Shown in pieces: positions 41,816 to 55,358 of a stretch of 64,000 nucleotides of DNA. The position numbers and the translations under genes are program-made. The stretch lies in contig JAKNDB010000068.1 of the NCBI GenBank assembly GCA_024305405.1, positions 11,083,501 to 11,147,500 of the forward strand, written 5' to 3'. Under the pieces are notes generated by a model. That model searched no databases, was not told where the DNA came from, and worked only from the letters and a program-made list of their open reading frames with translations. The stretch is from Dirofilaria immitis. Its lineage: Eukaryota > Nematoda > Chromadorea > Rhabditida > Onchocercidae. Position 1 is the stretch's first letter; each line of letters starts with the position of its first letter.

Positions 41816-43590
41816 ATCTTGCTACAAAAGAGACAATGAACCTAATGGTGCTAAACTTAAGAATTTTATACAAGTTCTACTAGATGTGACACCTTTTAGA
41901 GGATTGGACAATTCCAATATAGCATTAACTGATAACTTGTAACTTAATGGTGAGAATCTCGGTACTGAAATTCTGGCATCGAAGAAATCTGATATTAAAT
42001 AACCCTTATAAGATGAAAATCCAACTTCTGAAAGAAGTTAAAATTTGAGAGGTGTCATCAACTTTTTTAAAATTTCATTAGTAAGTAATAGACATTCGTA
42101 ATTATACTTCGAAAAATAAAGGATCGTACACCTTGTGCCATCAAAATTGCCATCTGCTGTTGCTGCGGAGATTCATAGAAAGGAGAAAATAATTATTATT
42201 ATTTTCAAGCAATTATTAACATTATACATGGGAAGAAAAGAGATGATTACGAGGAAAGTAATTATGCCTGCTGTAGCATGTCAACCAAAAATTCATTTCT
42301 ATATCAGAAAACTTCATCTTCAAACATTTAAAAAAATTTTCTTTAAATTTATTCCTAGAAGAATCAATAAAATTCATATGAATTTGAGTAGTATAAAATA
42401 TTCCATATTGATTACGATAACTGAATACAAACAATTTAGCAAGTACAGTAAGTATTACTACAAATACCACACTAGATAGCAACAATTATATCAAAATGAC
42501 ATCCTTGCTCGTATTCCTCGGAAAGATTGATATTTTGATTGAAATTGGAATTCGATCTCATGTAATCTCTGTTCATTTCATTTTGCACCATTTAATGAAT
42601 TTATGACTGCTCAGGGTTTCCTTACTATTCTCCCTCTTGAAAAGAATGAAAGCAAAGTTATAAATCACCGAAAATTAATATAAATTCAAAAATTGTCGAG
42701 CTCTTTCATGGTCCGAGAAAGATTCTAATGCGATCACATAAACTTTGACCTGGTATGCAATGGAGATGGATTTGCATGATGACCTAATTTGTCTCTAAAT
42801 TTTCTTTTCTTTTTTAGTTGCAAAAATTCTTTCTTTTCTCATTTTATTGTCAACATTGAGGAAAATATGAAATGAAAGATTTATCAAACATTATATATGT
42901 ACAAGCAATCTTAATCAAATATCAAAACTATTGTAGAATAAAGAGCAATTTTGCTTTATTATAATCGTTTTGAATTATGCAAAACAATTTATTAAAAAAT
43001 GCAAAGTGATTTGAAGCAACGCAAGAATGGATATTATCGCATTAATCCTATTTTATCGCTTACATGAATATCTAAATATTCAATTTATTCTATAATAAAA
43101 CTGTAATTTTAATTCTTTTAAGTTTGTTATTAAATTATTTGCGTTTTTTTATAATTTCGAATAGAATCTATAAGATATAAATTTTTAATCATAAATGGCA
43201 TTTATCTCATGTAATATTGCTTATTTTAGCTCTTTAAATTATTTCAGCTAACTGAAAAATAAATTTACTATCAAATAGAAAGCTCAGAGAATATTTTTTT
43301 TTTTAATAAAGTCGATTATAATTAAAACAACAATAGAAGAATGAAAGGAGAACGATCCTGATTAAAATATTCCGCGTTAAATTATTAATTTCTATTTGTC
43401 ATGCCTGAAGTATGATGTCATAAGCGATTATAAAACGCTATCGGTTATAATGAAAAATGGAATTTTTCTTTAATTGGAAGATATGTCTTATGGAATTCGC
43501 AATAATTATAATTCCATTCAAAATATGCGCGAAAAAAGCCACTATAGTAAGTACTGAATTTTGCTGCATTAATTTCTTTATGAATGAAAT

Positions 43591-43990
<400 letters not shown>

Positions 43991-44639
43991 AGTGATAATA
44001 ACATTTCTTCTGGAAATTATACATCCATTATGAGATTCAATAGTTTGCATTGAATCTCGAAAAATTTCTTTAATATTATTTTGAACTTTGGCATTTATTG
44101 TAAATCATAAACATACAGAAGAAATGATGAAACTTTTGAAAATTGGTACCATCTCGCATTGATAGTGAAGTAACAATATTTAAACGATGATGGAAAATAT
44201 ATTTAATTTTCAAAATTATTGAGCAAAAGATAGTATAAAGTTAAAGTTAAATTATTCGCTCGTTTTCATATTTATTTAAGAATATATTCATAAATTTTAA
44301 TTCAAACTAGAACAGTTGGCTACATTATTGGCTCAAAATATCAAATAACAACTGAAATTAATTTATTTTAAAAGCTGGAAAGTAATAAAAACCAGGACTT
44401 GGCAATGATACAGAAAATGTAATATTATGAAATTGATGATTAAAATTATTGGCGAACTGAGCTAATGGAATAATGACAACTTTCATTTCTGCTTTCCGAT
44501 CACTTATTGATAATTGGAGAATAGATGAAAGAATAATATTATTGTTTCAGAGTGATCGAAGTGATCGTTCGGTAGAAAGTAACGGGAAATCATTTAGAAA
44601 AGTGAAATGAACCTTTTCGAAATTTCAATACAAATAAAG

Positions 44640-44805
44640 ATGCATGTACAAAATGTCTGTATGCATACATATGAATGTTGTCATTCTATTTATATATACA
44701 AATATGCTTTGTTGTTTACGTTATGCATATACATGCATGTCATGCATGTATGCATGGAGTATATTATAGTGCATGTTAATGTGCATGCATATGCATGTAC
44801 TTAAA
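44640..44805. repeat. ATGCATGT-rich cluster
   Basis: Contains about seven TGCATG hexamers in 165 bases, mixed with ATGCATAC and ATATGC units, so it is partly palindromic. It is a degenerate simple repeat. Confidence 0.7.
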
Positions 44806-47800
44806 ATTTATGTTTACCAATCGATATTATGGGTTAGAGACAAATTTTAATTGAATTGTTACATTATTCAGAGAATCAAATATTACGATTACGATGATCA
44901 TATTATGGATAAGTCGTATAAAATGATCTGTTCCAATTTTAAGAGAGAAGCATTCAGAATTGTAGGAAATCATTTTGAAAAATAAAACAAAGGAAATAAA
45001 CAAAATTTGTTAAATATGCAAACTTATCAATTTTATGAACTTATCTGATGAAAGGATAAATTCATGATCAGTTGTTATTTACAATATTAATTACTTTTTT
45101 TGGTAATCATTGTCTTTTGGAAGTTTGAATAGAGAGCATTTTATGATATTACAATATTAGATAATATTATGGTTGAATTTTGTAATTTCCATAATTTTCA
45201 TAGCATTTGCCAACAAGAATTTAATTATGGTTAAAGCAAGCTATTTTCAAATTGTAAACTAATGTTTATCAATTGTAATTTACTAGGGCAATTTTTCTCC
45301 CATAAATCATTTTATAAATTTTTGTTAAAATTTATAATATGTGACTACTATTCAAAATTTAATTTAAGAAATGAAGGAGTGGCAGACTCAAATGATTTGA
45401 TATTACTATTGAATCTTGAAATTAAAGCTAAATTTATTTTAATCTTAGGAGGATGCTGTAACAAATGTAATTTCTTATTAAATGCGAACAAAATATAAGA
45501 ATTTTTCTGTTACAGAAAAGAAAATTTATAGAAATCAGGCAATTTTTTACTCAAAACATGTTCATAAAATGGAAATTTAGAAATTTTTTCCTAAAATAGT
45601 TATACAAAATATGCAAAATTAGGTGAATAATGCGTCATCATAGTCATGATCGGGAGATTTGTCCTACAAATAACGTAAAATGCGCATGATTTGAAGATTG
45701 TAATAGGCATTGCGAAGATTTTCGAATCAGATAAACGGAAAATTGCTTCTACACATATTTACATAATATGTTAATGGCCTTTTCGGTATTTGTTATGTCG
45801 AACTCATATGATGAAGATTCTTGTTGAAATAAAGAATTGACAATTATGCATTAATCAAGATATTTTAGTAAATGCTCATTTCATTCTTACTAAATCATTC
45901 CCGACAAAAGAAATAATTGGTAGTATCATTGTTGTTAAAAAGATAAAAGAAAAAAGATTTGACAGACTTGAATTATATTTCATTCCTAACAAAAGAATAG
46001 AAAGTGATAATTGCAAACGAACATAAGAGATTTAACAAGCATTATAGAATTGGATGAATTAAACAAAAGACCAAAGCAAGACTGACGACTGTGTGTGTCA
46101 CTTTAAGAAACAATCAACTCCATGACAACAGCACATGCACTCAGATAATTCTCAGTATGTTTCCATATATCAGTAATATTTGAAAATTATATGACAAAAG
46201 TGAGCTTCTCAAAATGATTATTCAAAAGCTATACGAAGTTAAAGACAACGGTGAGAATTGCTTTTGACATATTTACCTGAAATATGCATGTCAACTATCC
46301 ATCAAAAGACAAAACAAGAGGAATGATTAAAAACATCGGAGGACAGAAAATTAAATTTTTGTTTAAAAAAAAACAAATAATGGCGATCAGTAATTTTAAT
46401 ATTTATTTGATTTTTATTCCTTGAATGCTGCAAGAAAAAATATTATTTTCATGTTATATTTGATATAGAAATTGATTTTTCAAATGTTATGTTATCAGTT
46501 TGTCTTGACGTTTTTCTAAAAAATCAAAGAAATGATATATGATCTGATATCATGTGATTTTTATATGTTATACTGAACGTAGCAGCATTTAAGGAACAAA
46601 AAATGATTGATATATGAAAAGAATTCAGAAAAATTAATGAGCATGTAAATAAATAAATAAAGTACTAATTGCAGTTATAAAATGGTTAATTGCAAGAATT
46701 TGACTGAAAATTCAGTCCAGATAGATCAAACTTAAATTAAATAGAAATAAAATTATTAGCAATTTCTGCAAACTAAAATTTTAAAATGAAGAGCGAAGAA
46801 TTTATGGCATTTATTCATTGCTATTTTAATCAAGGGATACACTGATTATTGGAACAGATCTTCCGAAGTTGCATTATATCTTTATTCTAAAATTGAAAAA
46901 TGAAATGATTTGAAGCAGTCGGCACGTCCCTCCGTTTCATTTTATATAGCTTTTCATGATGATGAATTTGTTAACCAGTGAAAATAAACTGTAATTAGAT
47001 TTATTGTAGGTGTATCGGCTATTCATGGAGAATAAGAATCGAAATTTTTAATTACTTTAATCATGTCGTAGGCTAAAAGCATAAATTCCATTTAACCAAG
47101 TACAGTGTATTATTACAATAGTATTAAATATTATTGACATAATCTGACAAATAGCATTTTAGTATTTTATCCAGATTCTGAAATAAAATTTAGAACGGGA
47201 TTTTATTCATCAAATATCGGAATACTTTTGTAATTTATTTTGCTGCACGACGTCAGCTTTTATAAAAATCTCAAAAGACTTTCAGTTGTATCTAATTTTA
47301 ATGATACATATCAATTTCAATGATTTAAAAGTGTCTAAATTATGACAGAATATCTCATTTCGTTATATCAATTGACTTACGATGTTGCATATTACATTCT
47401 GTAAAGTCTAAATATCAGAAGATATGATTAAGACATTAACTTTTCTAATAAACATTTCAAGATAAAAGCGATTTCATTGCTTACAGCTAATAAACACAAA
47501 GGTTAAAATATTTGTAAGTTTATTGATATGGTGAAAATATGAAACAAAGACTGAATATTCGAAGTTTTTTCGATCATCAGACTATACGTGTATCGCATAT
47601 TCTATGAAATAATTTTTCTTTAGCACAACGAACCAATAATAAACGAACGAGAAATTAAGGTAGAAGTCAGGAAACAAAGGTAAGAGAAAAGATCGTTTCA
47701 TTCAATTTAGTTCGGTTCCTTTAGTTGAAGTAATTTTTTTCAGTGAGAAATTCTTTGCATTGAATTCTAGGGAATCTTGGCTATGACGAAACATATTTCA

Positions 47801-48374
47801 TCTTACGACTGGAAAATATCGTTTAAATGTAAAATGTTTTGCATATTAATTTTTTATCTAATTTTTAAATCGACCATAGATTTTGAAACTTTTTCACTGA
47901 AAATATTGTTTAAAAAAATATTTAAAAAAAGATTTCAGATCAGATTTTGATCATTTGTGATTTATCGTAAATTTGATGATAACTGCAAGGTATTGTGGAT
48001 GCTCTTCATATAATATTGAGAAAGATACTCTTAGATGCGCCATTTTTAGATCATCACTAAATTGGATCATCACTAAATTGGATCATCACTAAATCTTCTG
48101 TTGAATGATTATAAACAATTCTGGAAATAGCTGATTAAGTATGATAAAGTTCATATGAATTCATTTTTAATTATATGTTCAATCAAAAGTAATTTCAATC
48201 AATACTGGAAATTTTTTCTATAAATTCGATTTTTCTAATAGAAAAAAAAAAGAAAAGCGTGTAAGAACTTATTGCTAACAGTAGGATTTACAAAATAATA
48301 CGATCGGAGAGCAGATATATATTTCTATCACCTATGCAAGAGACTTGCAATGTTCATTTAACTATCTGATAGCA
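44806..48374. other. gene-poor intergenic DNA
   Basis: AT-rich with no recognisable coding region. A 16-bp tandem triplet occurs at 48049-48094. Confidence 0.45.
48049..48094. repeat. 16-bp tandem repeat, about 2.9 copies
   Basis: GATCATCACTAAATTG is repeated exactly, the third copy stopping at GATCATCACTAAAT. Confidence 0.9.
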
Positions 48375-48740
48375 GAAATTATCAGTAATTTTAAGATGGC
48401 ATATTGGAATATTACATTCGAAATTATTTTGGTTCAATTTTTGGATGCGTTAAGGAGACATTTGGCTGATAATGGAGTGGCGATAGTTTCAAAACAATTA
48501 ATAAATGAAGTGTTCAAATTTTTTCCAAAAATTTGCAATCAATAATAAAAACATTAATAAAATTTAAGTCGATTTTTTCATACTCATTTTTATTAGCTAT
48601 TCAACTGATGTAGACTACGCTTCGATGATAAGCTAATCATATGCTCAGCTGATAATACTTTCTCTTACAAAGTACATATTCAACAATAAAATAAAGAAAT
48701 TTAATATGCAATCAACAACCAAATAATGTTCTTATTATTT
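48375..48740 (+). repeat. diverged dispersed repeat, copy 2
   Basis: Direct-orientation partner of 41463-41815. A 66-codon open frame (48345-48545, MQCSFNYLIAEIISNFKMAY) covers its left half, whereas copy 1 is interrupted, so any coding past is uncertain. Confidence 0.55.
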
Positions 48741-49169
48741 GATCCATCTCCCAAAACGAATTAAAAACACAATAAAAATAAACATTTAAATTCGTTGATT
48801 CAATAATTGATATTACTGACAGTGTCCGAAAAATTTTTGTGCCTGGGGCACAAATTCTAATGAGAAAGGTTTTATTATTGATGAAGGAATTTATTTCTGC
48901 ATATACGTTATAAGTTGGGATAAAATTAGGTAATATAACGATTGAAGCTGATTTGGTCAGTTGATTGTAATATAAATAGATTTATTGTTATCAGCGGTGA
49001 ATTGGATTGAATTGGAGGATATTAATTGTGAATTGAGCTAAAATTATTGCTGCTAATATTGAATAAATGACTAATCACTAAATAACGATCTGCGACATTA
49101 TCTGTTGATAATAGCAAGAAACTCATTTTTATATTAATAATCTTCGGTTTTTGTAGCGAATGGTAACTT

Positions 49170-50000
49170 ACAATATATTATTATATTAAAAAAACGGTAA
49201 CTTACAACATGTTTTTACACAAAATATTATCTAATTGACAAAAAATTGTCTTAATTGTTTCTATTATCGCTTTCCATTCTTAATCATACTTTTTGACTGC
49301 ATTTAATTCATTATAAAGAGAATTCTTAATAAATAAAGGTCTCCCGAATTTTTTCACTAACTTTCCTTATGATCTGATAATTTTCCAGTGCAATATTATA
49401 ACCTTTTATGGCCTTTAGTGCTTCTCCTCTTAAACAGGAGACATATTAATTGAGTTTTTGTGAATATTTGGAATTGCTTGAGAATGTACAAAAGAATCAA
49501 AACTGCTCCAAAATTTTTTCCAGATTTTATGATATCTGCTGAATATTAGTAGCAGTAATTGCAGCAAATTTATCGTCGATAAAAGATCTTATTGTTTTTA
49601 TAAAATCTTTGCTATTTAAATTCTTTTAAACGTGAATTTTTTTATCATCCAATTGTTTTATTTCAAAATCCTTTTCATATATACCTAAAATAATAACCAC
49701 TTCTTTACTTTCAGTTATTAAACTGTGATATTCTATTCATCAACTATTTTTGCATATTTCTCTTTGTCCTTCCTTTTTGTTAAGTCACTATACCATTGAT
49801 ATAATCCAATCATTTTGTATTGACCGATTCCAAATGACCAATGTTGTAGTTTGAAGAGTCGCAGCTTTACTTCGATTATTCGTTTTTTTTTTTTTCATAC
49901 TGTTGACACAATTCTTCTAATGACGACTCTTGATTTGGATACAAAATGATTGGATTATATCAATGGTATAATCACTTCACAAATTTAAACTTCGGACCTC
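49170..50000 (-). pseudogene. BEL/Pao-type retrotransposon gag remnant
   Basis: Minus-strand translation in shifting frames gives the hallmark of the Pao/BEL gag core (Pfam DUF1759 type). In order it reads FWSSFDSFVHSQAIPNIHK (about 49457-49513), CLRGEALKAIKGYN with LENYQIIRK (49363-49440), and FGRPLFIKNSLYNELNAVKK (about 49295-49355). Upstream, IDDKFAAITATNIQQ (about 49540-49581) and YEKDFEIKQLDDKKIH fit the N-terminal gag region. Stops and frameshifts occur throughout; some may be the same homopolymer errors seen in the genes. No protease, reverse transcriptase or integrase is visible downstream (towards 48 kb), so the copy is truncated. Confidence 0.72.
49789..49970. repeat. 31-bp perfect inverted repeat within the gag region
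   Basis: Arms 49789-49819 and 49940-49970 (TATACCATTGATATAATCCA and onward) are exact reverse complements. The spacer holds a further short AGAGTCG/CGACTCT pair. The whole can fold as a long hairpin. Confidence 0.85.
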
Positions 50001-50313
50001 ATTCAATCAGTTTAATTATTGTTGGCTGAGCGCTTTTTATTAAGCTTGTCATCATGTTCTCGGCTCGTGGCACTACAAAATTATAGGAAAATTTTGTTTT
50101 GTTGGTTAATTGTCGTAAAGAATCGGCAGAAAGTATTTATTTAGTAGTTGAATTAATAAGTTATACAATTCGTCGCTATGATAGCGACGAATAAAAAGTC
50201 TATTTGATTGGATAAATAAGTTCGATAGTAAAAGGAAAATAAAAGACATCCGTGTGATGGATTCAACTAACCTCTTGCTAAAATTCTTCTAATTCCCTTT
50301 TGAATCCTCTTTT

Positions 50314-50377
50314 TTTTGTAGGTAATGGGAATAGATCATGGTACAGTTGTGATTATAAGGAATAGATCATGGTACAG
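50314..50377. repeat. 18-bp direct repeat
   Basis: GGAATAGATCATGGTACA occurs twice about 30 bases apart, between the gag remnant and the left inverted-repeat arm. Confidence 0.8.
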
Positions 50378-50769
50378 GCGTACAAATACAGCTTACATCT
50401 TACACAATTCATGTGAAATGAATTACATATTTTCATTCGGCTTTTCCGACATCTGATGCTGACTGTCGGTGATGATGCTGATTGTCATTACTTGTCGAAC
50501 CGAAGGTACTTGTTAAAGTGATCCTTTAAGTAGAAATTCATTTCTTTTCTTTGATTTCCTTTGTTCATTTGACACTTCTCATTTAATAATTAAATCGTTT
50601 AATCTTTTGGTAACTTTATATACAAAATTAATACTTTTGGCTTTTGCCGACAATAGTATTAAAGAAAATGGTTTCAATATTAGAACTATAAAATTATTAT
50701 ATTACGATGGCTTAAATTATATTTATATCATTACTTTTCATGTTATTTTTCAATTTAATGATTGATAAA

Positions 50770-51373
50770 AATTGAATGCAAATTTTGATCGAAAATAACA
50801 TTCATCCATCGCTTAAATTTTCATATGCTATTTTAATTTATTGTGATAATATTTTATTTATCATCATAATTTTCTGTTAATCACTGTGGTTTATCATCCA
50901 TAATTTTATTGAAAATTAGTTTTCAATAGTTTTCAAATTTTCGTCAGACATATATTCTGTTAAGATTCGAATCAAAGGAATGATATTTCGTTTTGACTTA
51001 AAATTTTTGCTGTAACTAAATTTAACATCCAATGAAATATTGCGACCAATTGATAAATTTCACTGACTGTTGCTTAAGGAATTTTTTTAAAAAGAAATAT
51101 TTTCTGCTATGATGCGATCTTCCACTCTTCAGATCCATTTTATTGAATTACTTTAAATAAGAATCATTGTTCTGTTTTGGATTATTTTATGATTTTCTTA
51201 CCTTTTTTTCACTGTACTTGGCTAAAGTGTTAATTAGTATTTGTCTAAAATATAAGCGTTTTCTTTCTATGTATTCGGTCAATAAATTTTGTTCAATATC
51301 AGTATGATATTGTTATCTTTGAACATAACTTTCTATCTTTGTTCATAACCTTTTTTAGTTTTATTGTTATTTC
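50770..51373. repeat. left arm of 604-bp inverted repeat
   Basis: Reverse complement of 54755-55358 over the full 604 bases, with one difference noticed by eye (near 51090, T8A4 against T7A5). Homology begins at ATTGAATGCAAATTTTGATC and stops at TTATTGTTATTTC. It lies upstream of the minus-strand gag remnant, so it could be that element's 5' LTR, although TG..CA ends are not seen. Confidence 0.95.
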
Positions 51374-54300
51374 AAGGTGTGAGTAGCAGCACTTCTCCTG
51401 ATACTCACATTTACGATTGTATAGAAACACAAAGCTCTAAACCTTTAATTGGTATTCAATAATGCATGCATATAAATGATTAATATGCTGCTGTATCAAA
51501 TCGCTCTCGACTTGCAATAATTGTTGGAAACTAAGGTAGTATTGATCTATTTGATAAGTAATAATTCTTTTTTATATATCTTTAAAATTTATTATACTAT
51601 TTTACAGTAATATTATTTAATTAAACAAATATAACACTAATGAACAATATCTCTGAAAAATCTGAAAATATTATAAAATATTTTATAATATAAAAATGAT
51701 GAAATTTTGTATAGTAAAAATTTTATAATATTTTTCAAACAAATGAATAATCATTTATTGAAATCTTAATACAAGACCCTTTGTTCTCTCATCTGCTAAT
51801 AAAGTTTATATGTATTATTAAAGATATTGAAATTCATGTTAATTATTTTGGCATGTTATAAGAACTAACGCTTTATGTGGTTTATTTGAAATATTGTCTA
51901 TCTATTGTCCTTCGTCTGATAACCAATCATAATAATTTGTTGTAAGTCATCGTTCGCTACAAAAACCAAAGATTAGAACTTCCTCTACTACTTAATATCT
52001 CGATATTTCTCTTTTTGATAAAAAGTTGCAGGAATTGACAAGAACTCCTTTTGAGTGAGTGAAATACATGCTGAATTATAGTTATAATATATAATATATA
52101 CTGTAATAATTAACACAACAATAGATGCTATTTCACTAAAATTGATTTGGTGTTTCCTGGAAAGTTTATTCTCAAGAATGCATTTTAGAAAATTATTGTT
52201 AATACTTCAAATTTTCTTGAATAATTTAAAATATTTCGTAAAATAATAGTTGGAATGAATGTTTTGCTACTAATATCCAAAAATATTATAGAAATGCATA
52301 ATGTTTTGGATATAAATTGTCTATTTAATTTTCAAAATTCTTCAAGCAGACACTAACTTTGAAATTTTTTCCTACTGAATATGCGGTATTTCAGACCATT
52401 TATCAACGATGTATTAGATTTCTATTTCATTATAATCTTATTTTTGATTTTTTATAAAACTTTAAACGAATGTTTGAAGAATGATAAATATGAATGAATG
52501 TACGTTAAACAATTTCAATTTAAATAGCATGTTTTTCGCCTTCTAATTCCTATCAAACCATCAAACCAAATTATTGTTAGAAATTATAGTACAATTAATT
52601 ATAGTTGAAATCCATGAATACAAATGTTTCTAGATGAATCTGAATGACTCATTTGGGAAAGTTTCATAATACAACATCAACATGTTGTATCCAAATTTAA
52701 ATATAAAACAATCTAAAAAATGAATCAAATGAAAACATTGCGGAAATAATTGAGACAGATTTGATTTTAATTAATTTAGTACGTAGTAAAGAAACATGAA
52801 ATCACGATTCTCAAACCTTAAAAAGATGATGTATTAGTTACAATCAGATAAAGCAATGAATCAGATAGAATCTTAAAATCATCAATTCGTTTACTGATAT
52901 TATGTAAAAAGGCAGCTGTTCATTCATTCAGTTGTTTTTCCAACAAAAAATCAGAGAGAAAAAATTGGTCATATTATTTTGGACGTATAGATAGACTAAT
53001 TGGTGAAAAGTATTCTAATACTAAGATAAAACATATATTACTGAAGGAAAAGACAGGTGTTTGTAAGGTACATATATAGAAGAGCTATATGCAACCAATC
53101 CTAAACTTCTCTATAATTTAAATTTTTCTCTTTTTGAAAAAATATCGTTTAGTCTTTATTTATAGTGTATTACATATTTTTCACTAAAAGGTGACTTATT
53201 ATGACTACCTTCCATTTTTTTTTTTTTTTTGAATATGATGTTTATTTTATAATCGCAATACAATCCCTTTGCTCCTATAATACCATCATTTGCTTTATTG
53301 CTCCTTTTGCCTTTGATTATAAATCTAAATATCTGTTTTACCTGTTTCTTCGAAGAGAATTATCATGGAATTTGATATATAGTATAGAAAACTTAATTAT
53401 AAATGAGGTAGCATCAACTTGCGAGAGTTGAGTTCAGTCAATTTTTTTTTTATAGGTATATAACATCCATTCTGATCATTTTGCGTGAGCCATGTCTAGT
53501 AGCATTTTCCTGGGAATGTCTTGCTCGTATAACTCATTCATTAATTTTAAGAAATACACAAATTCTCGCTCCAAAGTGATCCTTCAAAAAACTGTTCATT
53601 AGAAAAAAGTACGTTTCATTAGATCACCGAATAAATACAGATTGAAAAGATAAATAAAAAGTTATCAATCGATTACTATGCTATATTGTAATAGTTAAAT
53701 TATAAATTCAGTTCTGTTGTAGCCGATTAGTTTATGAAAAAAAAAAAGAATATTTTTATATAGCATCTTTGGTTGTTTAGTATTTACATCAGAATTTTGA
53801 ATGCTTTTAAATTCAATTTTTATTACTTTTATAATAATTAATATATGGTGCGCAATTTTTTTTTATTATTGAATTTTCAGTTTATTTGAGTGACAGATGA
53901 TATATTCACTCTTTGCAATATCTTCATGAAATAAATCGCAAATGCACAAAAGTGATTATTCAAAAATATTCCTCAAATTTTGTTAAACAAATTTCCTCGC
54001 GCAAAGTCATAAATTGCAAATTTGAGAAAAATTGCATTATATCAAAGAAATAATAAAGGAAATAAGTAGAAGTATTCTGAAAATGTATAAATCAGTGAAG
54101 CTCAATTATTATTAAAATTTCATCTTGGCCTCATTCAGGCATAACTTAGAAATAAAAAGATAACACACATAGAAAGATTGTGCTTAAATAGGAAAAATTG
54201 CCTTGTTGATAGTTTCGTGAGGAATTGGAAGGAAAATATTTATTCAGTCGTTGGATTATAGAACAATAGAATATAATGTTATTTGGTAATATAAAATAGA

Positions 54301-54754
54301 AAATAAAATGAAACTGATGAAGTAATTTTAAGCAACAGAAGTCAATAATTAAGTCAAGGAAAATGAACATGGTTTGAGTTCAGGGGACCAATGTAGCATG
54401 AATAAAGAGAAACATGTGTTGCGCTGAATCCAATAAAACTAGTAATCTCTTAAAAGAAAAAAAAAAAAGGAGAGTGAGAGCCCTCTTCTTGAACGGATTT
54501 TTAAGATAATTTTTTACATATCGGCCAGGTATAAGGAAAGCAAGAAATATATTCTTTGTATACGGGAAAACTCACTTGGCAATTATTTGGAAAAAAAAGT
54601 TTACTGTAAGCAAATACCAAGTGATCATCTTAATACACTCATTTGTTATCTTAATTATATACTCTGTAAACATTTTACTGTTTTACATCCATAATGTTGC
54701 CTTTGATCGTCTTATCGAAATTTTGCAGTTAAGGGAAAAATTGCTACTTGTGTG
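51374..54754. other. 3.4-kb spacer between the inverted arms
   Basis: AT-rich. Short frames at 53201-53431, 54146-54370 and 54576-54761 are low-complexity and carry no transposase or integrase motif I can see. A 45-bp segment at about 51936-51978 is an inverted match to 49135-49185. Confidence 0.5.
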
Positions 54755-55358
54755 GAAATAACAATAAAACTAAAAAAGGTTATGAACAAAGATAGAAAGT
54801 TATGTTCAAAGATAACAATATCATACTGATATTGAACAAAATTTATTGACCGAATACATAGAAAGAAAACGCTTATATTTTAGACAAATACTAATTAACA
54901 CTTTAGCCAAGTACAGTGAAAAAAAGGTAAGAAAATCATAAAATAATCCAAAACAGAACAATGATTCTTATTTAAAGTAATTCAATAAAATGGATCTGAA
55001 GAGTGGAAGATCGCATCATAGCAGAAAATATTTCTTTTAAAAAAAATTCCTTAAGCAACAGTCAGTGAAATTTATCAATTGGTCGCAATATTTCATTGGA
55101 TGTTAAATTTAGTTACAGCAAAAATTTTAAGTCAAAACGAAATATCATTCCTTTGATTCGAATCTTAACAGAATATATGTCTGACGAAAATTTGAAAACT
55201 ATTGAAAACTAATTTTCAATAAAATTATGGATGATAAACCACAGTGATTAACAGAAAATTATGATGATAAATAAAATATTATCACAATAAATTAAAATAG
55301 CATATGAAAATTTAAGCGATGGATGAATGTTATTTTCGATCAAAATTTGCATTCAATT
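54755..55358. repeat. right arm of 604-bp inverted repeat
   Basis: Partner of 50770-51373. Begins GAAATAACAATAAAAC and ends TTTGCATTCAATT. Flanking bases on both sides differ from those of the left arm, so these are true boundaries of the duplicated block. No gag-like sequence follows it, so if it is an LTR it is solitary. Confidence 0.95.

Larger units (their letters stand above)
36851..43585. other. gene-poor intergenic DNA
   Basis: No gene can be supported. Contents: a purine-rich (GA)n patch at 39115-39160, one copy of a dispersed repeat at about 41463-41815, and scattered short open frames such as 42135-42479 that lack domain character and are open on both strands. Confidence 0.45.

Noticed and set aside
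42135..42485. Overlapping open frames on both strands of over 85 codons
   Set aside because: Low-complexity AT-driven composition, no domain character and no splice context.
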